NCBI GenBank assembly: GCA_903902945.1
Contig: CAIUWU010000214.1
Location: 1-16,409, forward strand
Length of the DNA stretch: 16,409 bases
Direction: 5' to 3'
DNA from: an uncultured Pseudomonadota bacterium
GTDB lineage: Bacteria > Pseudomonadota > Gammaproteobacteria > Methylococcales > Methylomonadaceae
The notes beneath the pieces were generated by a model. It was given only the letters and a program-made list of their open reading frames with translations, did not search any database and had not been told where the DNA came from. Of this stretch, positions 8,423 through 15,078 are shown in pieces; position 1 is the stretch's first letter; each line of letters begins with the position of its first letter. The translations under genes were made by a program, and so were the position numbers.

Positions 8423-9351
8423 TTCTGCATCCCAGACTGGAATCGCTGCAACAACGACTGGCACCCTCACCGCTGACAGCGATTGAGGATTCACAGCTGA
8501 GCCATCGCCGGCTGCGACTTAGTATCAAACGGGATGATCTGATTCATCCGGTGTTATCGGGTAACAAATGGCGCAAACTCAAATATTGCCTGAATCATGT
8601 GCTGAACGCCGGTTATAGCGGCGTTATCAGTATGGGCGGCGCTTATTCGAATCACCTGCATGCCCTCGCCTACGCCTGTCAGCAACTGGGATTAAAGTCA
8701 ACCGGCCTGATTCGCGGCGAACAAACGACCGAACTAAATCCGACTTTGCGGGATTTACTAACCTGGGGGATGGAACTGCGCTTTGTCAGTCGCGAACACT
8801 ATCGGCAGTTACGCGATCCTCAAAGCTATGAGGGTTTTAAGTTCAGCCACCCGGATTATTTTTGGTTACCCGAAGGCGGCTCCAGCCAGCTGGCTTTGCA
8901 AGGTGTAGCGGAAATTCTCGATGAACTGCCGGATGAGTATCACTGGCTGGCTTTAGCCTGCGGTACCGGCACCACGCTGGCCGGACTCAGCAGCCAGCTG
9001 AGCGCACCACGTCAGCTACTGGGCATTGCCGCCCTAAAAAATGCTGGTTTTTTAAACCAGGATATAGCTAGGCTGCTAACACAGTTTCCTCACCATCCTC
9101 GCAACTGGCAGCTACTGCTTGATTATCATTGCGGCGGCTTCGCTAAAACCACGCCGGCCCTTATCCGCTTTATCAACGCGTTTGAACAACGCCATCAGTT
9201 GGCGCTGGAACCGGTGTATACCGGCAAGCTGCTGGCAGCCGTCTATGATTTGATCGAACAGGATTTTTTCCAGCCCGGTCAGCATATCATCGTGCTGCAC
9301 AGCGGCGGTTTACAAGGCAGGCGTTCGGAGACGTTTACAACCAGCCAATGA
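8419..9351 (+). CDS. PLP-dependent ACC deaminase/D-cysteine desulfhydrase family enzyme
   Basis: A 310-aa cytoplasmic fold-type II PLP enzyme. Members cleave D-cysteine to pyruvate, H2S and ammonia, or open the ring of 1-aminocyclopropane-1-carboxylate; D-cysteine desulfhydrase-like activity is the safer guess for a bacterium. K50 in SGNKWRKLKY is the Schiff-base lysine (K51 in characterised ACC deaminases), GGAYSNH (S77, N78, H79) forms the substrate loop, and CGTGTTLAG (about 181-189) is the phosphate-binding loop. There is no ATG. TTG at 8419 overlaps the folP stop as TTGA and gives the usual N-terminal length; TTG at 8392 would add 9 residues and remains possible. It is translationally coupled to folP. 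The 3' end overlaps that of the convergent ycgN by 17 nt. Confidence 0.88.
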   Translation: MILHPRLESLQQRLAPSPLTAIEDSQLSHRRLRLSIKRDDLIHPVLSGNKWRKLKYCLNHVLNAGYSGVISMGGAYSNHLHALAYACQQLGLKSTGLIRGEQTTELNPTLRDLLTWGMELRFVSREHYRQLRDPQSYEGFKFSHPDYFWLPEGGSSQLALQGVAEILDELPDEYHWLALACGTGTTLAGLSSQLSAPRQLLGIAALKNAGFLNQDIARLLTQFPHHPRNWQLLLDYHCGGFAKTTPALIRFINAFEQRHQLALEPVYTGKLLAAVYDLIEQDFFQPGQHIIVLHSGGLQGRRSETFTTSQ

Positions 9352-9760
9352 TGTAGTCTTCCATATCGTCAACTTCGGACTCTTTGATGGCATAGTCACT
9401 GATAGTGATGCCCGCCTGACGGACAGAATCAGGATTACCGGTTAACAACGGATGCCAGTCAGGCAAAGGCTTACCATCGACCAGCAGACGGTAGGCGCAG
9501 GTATCAGGCAACCAGTTATATTCGGCAAAGTTATGCTGCTTGAGATCCAGACAATCCGGCACCAGTACACTGCGTTCGCTGTAACGGGTGCAATGACAGC
9601 TTTTTAAATCGATCAGATCACAGCAAACCCGGGTAAACGCCAGTTCACCGGTCTCTTCATCTTCCAGTTTATGCAGACAGCATTTGCCGCAATGGTCACA
9701 CAAAGACTCCCATTCATCACGGCTCATCTGATCCAAGGTTTTAGTTTCCCAGAACTTCAT
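9335..9760 (-). CDS. ycgN: YcgN family cysteine-cluster protein (UPF0260)
   Basis: A 141-aa cytoplasmic protein of the YcgN/UPF0260 group within the YkgJ-type cysteine-cluster superfamily; E. coli YcgN is of similar length. Cysteines fall in the family pattern CDHCGKCC (about 22-29), CC, CHC, C and C (about 45-90), suggesting a metal or Fe-S site. The conserved CAYR and the LPDWHPL motif, typical of the family, are visible in the second half. The biochemical role is unknown. The ATG lies 4 nt after the ftsX stop, so it is the last gene of the surf1-to-ycgN cluster. In many gammaproteobacteria rpoH follows ftsX; here this gene takes that place. Its last 17 nt overlap the convergent PLP enzyme gene. 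Confidence 0.9.
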   Translation of the reverse strand: MKFWETKTLDQMSRDEWESLCDHCGKCCLHKLEDEETGELAFTRVCCDLIDLKSCHCTRYSERSVLVPDCLDLKQHNFAEYNWLPDTCAYRLLVDGKPLPDWHPLLTGNPDSVRQAGITISDYAIKESEVDDMEDYIIGWL

Positions 9761-9764
9761 GGTT

Positions 9765-10742
9765 TTACTGAGGCTTTAGTTGACGTAACTGATAATGTAA
9801 AACTCCCAAAGAACCTAGCACAGCAAGCCCGGAAGCAGTCAGTAGTAAGAAGATCAATTCAAAAAATCCCAGAAACTGAAGCTGGAAGGAGCTGTTATAC
9901 AGCGTCGATAATTTTTCTACCGGCGAGCGGACGATCAGCAACATCAGGGTAATGATCAACCACCCCAGAAAACTGGACAAAAATCCCAGCCAGAACCCGA
10001 TATACAGAAACGGCCGCTGAATGAAAGACTGGGTCGCCCCCACCAGTTTGGAAATATAGACTTCATGGCGTCGATTGTGTAACTCCAGACGAATGGTATT
10101 ACCGGTAATGAAAGTCACCGCAAAACCCAGTAACAGACTGACCAGAAACACGGCGCGCTTGGCAATCAGCATAATGGTTTGCATCCGTTCGACCCATTGC
10201 ATGTCAACCTGAACAAAATCCACCTGCGGCAATTGCTTGAACTCTGCCATCAGTTTTTGCATTTCTTGGTCCGATTCCAGCGCATTTTTCGGCTGTATCT
10301 GAATCACACTGGGCAAAGGATTACTATCCAGCGCACTCAAGGCTTCACCAAAACCGCTATTCAGTTTGAATTCATCCAGCGCCTGTTTTTTGGTAATGAA
10401 GATAACGCTCTCCGAACTGGGATGCTGTTTTAGCTGATCGGCCAGTTTCTGCGCGGCGGTTTCAGTTACATTATCTTTCAGAAACAACGACATCTGATTA
10501 CTGGACTCCAGATTACCGGTGAGTTGCTGAATATTGTTAACCACAATATAAAACCCGCCGGCCAGCGCCACAGCAATCGCTAACACCAGAATCGTCATCA
10601 CGGAAGTAAATGGCGTGCGGGTCAGCCGCCCCAGGCTGGAAAACAGACCATGGGCATGATTCAACAAATAAGACTGAAAGCGTTCCTTGATGACCTCATG
10701 GAAAGCCCGTTGCCGTTTATTAACTACCTTAGGTTTGTTCAT
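9765..10742 (-). CDS. ftsX: Cell division protein FtsX
   Basis: FtsX is the membrane partner of FtsE in the ABC-like FtsEX complex, which controls periplasmic murein hydrolase activation (through EnvC in E. coli) at the septum. The 325-aa protein has a basic cytoplasmic N-terminus, TM1 near residues 45-68, a periplasmic domain (about 70-195, with a QMSLFLKD start and LP...V pattern typical of FtsX) and three further helices in the C-terminal part including the ELHNRRHEVYISKLVGAT segment, a hallmark of FtsX. I take ATG at 10742, 2 nt after the ftsE stop. A TTG at 10748 overlapping that stop would add two residues. The gene lies in the tight ftsY-ftsE-ftsX order. Confidence 0.95.
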   Translation of the reverse strand: MNKPKVVNKRQRAFHEVIKERFQSYLLNHAHGLFSSLGRLTRTPFTSVMTILVLAIAVALAGGFYIVVNNIQQLTGNLESSNQMSLFLKDNVTETAAQKLADQLKQHPSSESVIFITKKQALDEFKLNSGFGEALSALDSNPLPSVIQIQPKNALESDQEMQKLMAEFKQLPQVDFVQVDMQWVERMQTIMLIAKRAVFLVSLLLGFAVTFITGNTIRLELHNRRHEVYISKLVGATQSFIQRPFLYIGFWLGFLSSFLGWLIITLMLLIVRSPVEKLSTLYNSSFQLQFLGFFELIFLLLTASGLAVLGSLGVLHYQLRQLKPQ

Positions 10743-10744
10743 GA

Positions 10745-11401
10745 TCAACTCGCAATCAAATGACCTTTATCCAGTGTGATTACCCGATACCCCAACTGAT
10801 TAACCAGCTCAATATCATGGGTGGCAATCAGTATTGCGGTCCCGGCATGTTTGAATTCCTCGAACATATACATGATCTCCGCCGACAACTCCGGATCCAG
10901 GTTACCAGTCGGTTCATCGGCCAGAATTAATTTGGGTTTGCTAACAATCGCGCGGGCAATACCGACGCGTTGTTGCTCACCGCCTGACAGGGCCAAGGGA
11001 TATTTTCTCTCTTTACCGAGCAATCCGACTTTGTCTAATGACGCTCTGACCCGACGCGATACTTCCTGATGATTGACGCCACAGACGATCAACGGCAACG
11101 CTACATTATCGAATACGGTCCGGTCTTCGAGCAGTTTGTAATCCTGAAAAATAAGCCCTAGGTTACGTCTTAAAAACGGAATCTTGCGTTCGCTGATGCG
11201 GCTGATGTTATGGCCGTCAAGCATGATGGTGCCACGAGTGCATTGCTCCATCATGGCAATCAGTTTCAGCAAGGTACTCTTGCCTGCACCGGACCGCCCG
11301 GTTAGAAACGCCATCTCACCCTTGGCCAGATCAAAATTGACATCGGTCAATGCTTCACCGGCATCGGGATAGCGCTTACTGACGTGTTCAAGTCTCAGCA
11401 T
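10745..11401 (-). CDS. ftsE: Cell division ATP-binding protein FtsE
   Basis: FtsE is the cytoplasmic ABC ATPase that pairs with FtsX at the divisome. The 218-aa sequence has Walker A GRSGAGKST (35-43), a Q-loop FQDYKLLEDRTV typical of FtsE, the signature LSGGEQQR, Walker B ILADEPTGNLD and the H-loop ATHD. Length matches the family (about 220 aa). The ATG (11399-11401) lies only 2 nt beyond the TAA of the ctaA-ftsY fusion and has only a weak SD (GGA), pointing to translational coupling with the fusion gene. The gene is intact. Confidence 0.96.
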   Translation of the reverse strand: MLRLEHVSKRYPDAGEALTDVNFDLAKGEMAFLTGRSGAGKSTLLKLIAMMEQCTRGTIMLDGHNISRISERKIPFLRRNLGLIFQDYKLLEDRTVFDNVALPLIVCGVNHQEVSRRVRASLDKVGLLGKERKYPLALSGGEQQRVGIARAIVSKPKLILADEPTGNLDPELSAEIMYMFEEFKHAGTAILIATHDIELVNQLGYRVITLDKGHLIAS

Positions 11402-11403
11402 GA

Positions 11404-13347
11404 TTATTTTTGTCCGGTTTCAAACAAGGCATCTACAAAACTGCGGGCATCAAAATCCTGCAAATCTTCGATCGCCTCGCCGACCCCGATAAAACGAATC
11501 GGCACCTGCAATTGATTGGCCAGCGCAAAGATCACACCGCCTTTAGCAGTACCATCCAGTTTAGTCAGTGCAATACCGGTCAGTTGTACCGTTTCATCAA
11601 ACAAACGCGCCTGAGACAAGGCATTTTGGCCGGTTCCGGCATCAAGAATCAGCAACACTTCATGCGGCGCCGCCTGATCCAGTTTAGACATGATCCGTTT
11701 GACCTTTTTCAGCTCATCCATCAAATTAGATTTGGTGTGCAGACGACCGGCGGTATCTGCAATCAGCACATCAACGCCTTTAGCTTGGGCCGACTGCAGC
11801 GCATCAAAAATTACGGAGGCCGAATCAGCGCCGGTATGCTGGGCGACTACCTGAATATTGTTGCGCTCGCCCCAGGTTTGCAGCTGTTCTACAGCAGCAG
11901 CACGGAAAGTATCACCCGCCGCCAGCATCACACTGTACCCTTGAGCCTGAAGACGATTGGCCAGTTTGCCAATTGAAGTGGTTTTACCGGCACCATTCAC
12001 ACCGACTACCAAAATCACATAAGGGCTATCCTGCTTAGGAATAGTCAGAGGCTGACTGCAAGGTTCAAGAATTTCAAACAAATGCTGTTTCAGTACCGGA
12101 ATCAATAACTCTGGATTGTTCAATTGCGGTTTATCCAGTGTGGCAGTCAGATGAGCCATAATTTTATTGGTGGTTTCGATACCGATATCTGCCAGCAATA
12201 AACTGGTTTCGATCTGTTCCAACAGACTACCGGCAGTGGATTTAGCTGCCAGTAAACCACCCAGAGCACCACGGGTTCTGGATAGCTGGCTGCTCAAACG
12301 CTGATATAACGACGGAGGGACTGCCGGCTGAGTGCTTGCCCCTTTCTCAGGCTGACTTGAAACGGCGGCGTCAGCAACGGCTTGTTTCGACTGACCATAA
12401 CGGCTGAACAGGTTAATCGCCAGCAAAGGCAGCATTAACAATGCAGCAGTCAGATTATGGGCAATCACCAGCGCTAACGGCAGAATATGCTTGACCGATA
12501 ATACGCCCAGCACAATCTCCAGCAGTAATAAGAAGCTTAACAGGCTACCGGCACGCCGAACCGGTTTCGGGTGACGTTCATCGGTTGCGATTAACATCAC
12601 AGTGCTTAAGACGACAAAGACCACTAATGCGAGTAGGCGATGCAAGGCCATGACCAGAGCACGATCAGACTCGCTTAATATCAGACTAGCGTTCTCGGCC
12701 AGTCCCTGCAGGATATTCAGTGCACCGAGATAATCGCCTTCGGGGAGAAACTGGCCATTACAACGGGGAAAATCCAGGCACGATAAACCTGCCAGATTGT
12801 TATTAGCCCAGCTACCAAGCGCAATTTCCAGCAGCAATAACACCTGGGCAACAATAGTCAGGCCGTTCAATAAGGAAAACGGCAACCGTCCAGACAAAAC
12901 AGGACTCAAGCGTAAATATAAGCCAGCCAAGATCCAGAAACTGAAAAATCCCAGTAATTGATGTGCGCTGAGAATCAGCGGCATATAAGGCAGTTGCAAA
13001 CTGACGATACCCAGCCAGGCCTGAAAGCCTAATACCGCCAGCAGCAGGGTACTCATAACAATCGCCTTGCCTCTCGATGCCTGTAAGCGTAAAGCGGCGA
13101 TCAGCAATACCAGACCCCATAAACCCAAGCCAGCGGCCAGATACTGATGAATTTGTTGCAACAGAGGATGGTTGACAACCGGAACCTCAGCATCATTAGC
13201 CGGATTTAAATTGGCAGCGAGGCTCTGACCATAACAAGCTGGCCAATTTTCACAGCCCAAGCCCTGATTGGTTAAATTCAGATAACTGCCAACTGCAATC
13301 ACCACCAGCGCCAGCAACACGCCAAACAAGCTTAATTTTCTAAACAT
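11404..13347 (-). CDS. ctaA-ftsY: Fusion of heme A synthase (CtaA/COX15) and SRP receptor FtsY
   Basis: One continuous 647-codon frame. Residues 1 to about 314 are a heme A synthase, which converts heme O to heme A for cytochrome oxidase: eight predicted helices, axial histidines H67, H129, H236 and H297, and cysteine pairs C32/C38 and C190/C196. About 317-345 is a Ser/Gln/Pro-rich linker. From about 346 to 647 is a full FtsY NG domain, the SRP receptor GTPase: an amphipathic start (YQRLSSQLSRTRG), G1 GVNGAGKTT (449-457), DTFRAAA (479-485), DTAGR (531-535), TKLDGTAKGG (595 onward) and GVGE. The acidic A domain of ordinary FtsY is missing. With eight helices both ends face the cytoplasm, so the GTPase is correctly placed. 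Between M305 (in the last helix) and M397 (inside the N domain) there is no ATG or GTG, and the TTG at residue 351 has no SD, so a separate FtsY is unlikely. Q64 replaces the conserved Glu three residues before H67. The ATG lies 4 nt after the upstream gene. Confidence 0.93.
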   Translation of the reverse strand: MFRKLSLFGVLLALVVIAVGSYLNLTNQGLGCENWPACYGQSLAANLNPANDAEVPVVNHPLLQQIHQYLAAGLGLWGLVLLIAALRLQASRGKAIVMSTLLLAVLGFQAWLGIVSLQLPYMPLILSAHQLLGFFSFWILAGLYLRLSPVLSGRLPFSLLNGLTIVAQVLLLLEIALGSWANNNLAGLSCLDFPRCNGQFLPEGDYLGALNILQGLAENASLILSESDRALVMALHRLLALVVFVVLSTVMLIATDERHPKPVRRAGSLLSFLLLLEIVLGVLSVKHILPLALVIAHNLTAALLMLPLLAINLFSRYGQSKQAVADAAVSSQPEKGASTQPAVPPSLYQRLSSQLSRTRGALGGLLAAKSTAGSLLEQIETSLLLADIGIETTNKIMAHLTATLDKPQLNNPELLIPVLKQHLFEILEPCSQPLTIPKQDSPYVILVVGVNGAGKTTSIGKLANRLQAQGYSVMLAAGDTFRAAAVEQLQTWGERNNIQVVAQHTGADSASVIFDALQSAQAKGVDVLIADTAGRLHTKSNLMDELKKVKRIMSKLDQAAPHEVLLILDAGTGQNALSQARLFDETVQLTGIALTKLDGTAKGGVIFALANQLQVPIRFIGVGEAIEDLQDFDARSFVDALFETGQK

Positions 13348-13351
13348 AGAT

Positions 13352-13942
13352 TTAACCGATTTGTGAAATTCTTAATAACTTGGATAAGTCATTTCTTACT
13401 TTATAGGGGTCGAAACCGGGTGCATATTTCATCATCAGGTTACCGAGAGGATCCATGACTAACAGACTACCGGCTTGATAAGCACCGGTCTGCAGTATTT
13501 TTTGTCGCAAGCTGTCGGACAAATTGACTTTCAATAATCGCGCGTCTTGTTGCCACTGTTGATTCAGAACCGGTTCTTGCCCTGCTTCCGGCATCAAAAC
13601 CATCCGGCGAATACGGGCAATATCCTTACCCATCATCAGTGCGATCTGATGGCTTTTATAGAGCGCATCAAGACACAGCTCATGGCATTGCGCTGTTGTT
13701 ACCGGATTGATCAGAATCCAGTGACCCGTGAGCTCGTTAATATTTTGTGCAGAAAAGCTGTCATAACCACTGAAATCGGTGAGTTCGGTTGTCAATGGTG
13801 GTGAAATCAAATCGCCATTATTGGTTCCCAGCTTCACGGTCTGTGGGTGAGCGGCCAAATACCAGGCAATTGCAAATGGAACGATAGACATCGCAAAAAT
13901 CACCAGAATGGTGATGCGATTTTTTCGGTGCTGATTATTCAC
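13352..13942 (-). CDS. SCO-like membrane-anchored thioredoxin-fold protein of the oxidase assembly cluster
   Basis: A 196-aa protein with one N-terminal helix (about 9-30) and a periplasmic domain. It occupies the position, between surf1 and the heme A synthase gene, where a small hypothetical protein is commonly found in gammaproteobacterial oxidase clusters. A CHELC motif (C86, C90) has the CxxxC spacing of the SCO/SenC copper chaperones, and a later VMDPLGNLMMKYAPG stretch resembles the strand-turn of SCO proteins. The distal copper-binding histidine that usually precedes that strand is not present (the residues there read AYQAGSLL), so classical SCO copper binding is doubtful; thiol-disulfide action is possible. 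The start is GTG at 13940-13942 overlapping the surf1 end by 8 nt, with no clear SD, indicating translational coupling. Function is inferred from context. Confidence 0.75.
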   Translation of the reverse strand: MNNQHRKNRITILVIFAMSIVPFAIAWYLAAHPQTVKLGTNNGDLISPPLTTELTDFSGYDSFSAQNINELTGHWILINPVTTAQCHELCLDALYKSHQIALMMGKDIARIRRMVLMPEAGQEPVLNQQWQQDARLLKVNLSDSLRQKILQTGAYQAGSLLVMDPLGNLMMKYAPGFDPYKVRNDLSKLLRISQIG

Positions 13943-14669
13943 GGTATTTTTTAAAACTGATCCAAATAAATAAGACGGTTAACGTCAGGGCTAAACCGAA
14001 CCATTGTACTGCATAGGCTTGATGTTTTTCAGGCGGGATTGTAGCGGCAATCATCCAGCGACGCAGATAACCAGCTGGCTGATCGGCATCGAGTTCAATT
14101 TGGAAATCACTAAGCAGATATCCAAGTTTATCAGCCAGCAACCGACTATCAATTATCTGCACAATGGCAGGCCAGGTTTCGGTAGGAATCTCAGCCCCTT
14201 GCAATTGGATACCCACTTTGGGGAACTCATTGATCCGGCCATGAATTTTGGTAACCGGTTGTTTGATAGATACGTCTGGTAAGGTTTGCCGGCTTTCAGT
14301 CAACGGTAACCAGCCTCTGTTAACCAGCACTGCGCCTGACTGTGCTTGAAGTATAAAAGGCGTCAAAACAAAGTAACCAGGATGCCCCTCAACAATCTGA
14401 TTATCAATTAAAAACGAATGTTCATCATCATAATGACCTGTCAACTGTACAGACTGATAACGCTGAATGGCCTGTTCAGAATCATGCTGATTAAGATTAA
14501 CCGGTGCTGCCAGCATACCTTGCTGTTGCTGCTGGAGAAACTGGCGCTTCTGCTCCGCCCGATCAAGCTGCCAGAATCCCAGACTGCAAAGTAAAGTCAT
14601 CAACATGAGGTATATGACAAAAGCAATCCAATTAACGCTGATACCATCAGCATTCAGATTATTTTTCAC
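13935..14669 (-). CDS. SURF1 family cytochrome oxidase assembly protein
   Basis: A 244-aa inner-membrane assembly factor for heme-copper oxidases; bacterial Surf1 binds heme a and helps load it into subunit I. TM1 (about 13-33) runs into the conserved LGFWQLDRAEQK. A periplasmic domain carries GHYDD, NQIVEGHPGYFVLTPF and VNRGWLPL, typical SURF1 positions. The second helix (about 219-238) follows the family motif PPEKHQAYAVQWFGLAL, which includes the histidine proposed as a heme ligand. The start is GTG at 14667-14669 with AGGAA upstream. It is the first gene of the surf1-to-ycgN minus-strand cluster, so the promoter of that cluster, including ftsY/E/X, should lie upstream, probably in 14670-14759. 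Confidence 0.95.
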   Translation of the reverse strand: MKNNLNADGISVNWIAFVIYLMLMTLLCSLGFWQLDRAEQKRQFLQQQQQGMLAAPVNLNQHDSEQAIQRYQSVQLTGHYDDEHSFLIDNQIVEGHPGYFVLTPFILQAQSGAVLVNRGWLPLTESRQTLPDVSIKQPVTKIHGRINEFPKVGIQLQGAEIPTETWPAIVQIIDSRLLADKLGYLLSDFQIELDADQPAGYLRRWMIAATIPPEKHQAYAVQWFGLALTLTVLFIWISFKKYRE

Positions 14670-14759
14670 AGTAGATTTCCTGTTGTATTGGCCACGACTA
14701 TTGGCAAGCCAGGTTGAATCATCGAGAATTGCATTTTTATTTTTATTTCACTCGCCATC
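14670..14759. promoter_or_regulatory. Divergent intergenic region between surf1 and the DUF2909 gene
   Basis: These 90 bases separate surf1 (-) from the DUF2909 gene (+) and should hold promoters for both. On the plus strand TTGGCA (14701-14706) lies 17 nt before GAGAAT (14724-14729), a weak sigma70-like pair for the DUF2909 gene. I cannot name a convincing promoter pair for surf1; the minus strand has only its SD (AGGAA) near the GTG start. An AT-rich run lies at about 14730-14748. I see no operator-like repeat. Confidence 0.35.
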
Positions 14760-15020
14760 ATGCCCATTAAAACCATTGCTCTCGTCATTTTCCTGATCAT
14801 TATTGCCAGTTTGGGTAATGCACTATTCAATTTGGTTCGCAATAAAGACCCCGAGCACTCGCGTAAAACATTGCGCGCATTAACCATTCGCATCAGCCTG
14901 TCTTTAATCCTGCTATTAGGCTTAATTTTGGCCTATACCAATGGCTTTTTTCAGCCTCAGGGACTAGGAGCCCGAATTGAACAGGTGCGTTCTCAACCGG
15001 TCGAAAACACCACCAGATAA
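14760..15020 (+). CDS. Twin-transmembrane-helix protein (DUF2909)
   Basis: An 86-aa protein with two predicted helices (about 4-24 and 41-63) joined by a basic loop containing RNKDPEHSRKTLRALTIRISL. This matches the small twin transmembrane DUF2909 proteins that regularly sit between coxC and surf1 in gammaproteobacterial oxidase clusters. The function is unknown; a helper role in cytochrome oxidase assembly is inferred from position only. It is on the strand opposite to its neighbours, divergent from surf1 and convergent with coxC, with a shared terminator downstream. The ATG at 14760 has no clear SD. Confidence 0.85.
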   Translation: MPIKTIALVIFLIIIASLGNALFNLVRNKDPEHSRKTLRALTIRISLSLILLLGLILAYTNGFFQPQGLGARIEQVRSQPVENTTR

Positions 15021-15028
15021 CAATAGAC

Positions 15029-15067
15029 AAAAAAAAGGCGCGAAGCTGATAACTTCGCGCCTTTTTT
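15029..15067. terminator. Strong bidirectional intrinsic terminator between DUF2909 gene and coxC
   Basis: GGCGCGAAG (15037-15045) and CTTCGCGCC (15053-15061) form a perfect 9-bp stem around a 7-nt loop, flanked by eight A on the left (15029-15036) and six T on the right (15062-15067). It works as a Rho-independent terminator in both directions, ending the DUF2909 transcript from the left and the ctaG-coxC transcript from the right. It therefore isolates surf1 and downstream genes from the coxC transcript. Confidence 0.95.
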
Positions 15068-15078
15068 ATGCGATGGAC

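Noticed and set aside
7964..8494. 176-codon minus-strand open frame
   Set aside because: It is antisense to folP and the next gene, with no SD and no recognisable motif; a coding shadow.
11410..11976. 188-codon plus-strand open frame
   Set aside because: It is antisense to the conserved FtsY GTPase domain and shows no family resemblance; it is a shadow of that coding region.
12285..12440. ctaA-ftsY as two genes joined by a sequencing or frameshift error
   Set aside because: The frame is continuous with family-consistent residues on both sides, no stop or SD-plus-start pair lies at the junction, and both halves have sensible lengths. An assembly error cannot be excluded without reads.
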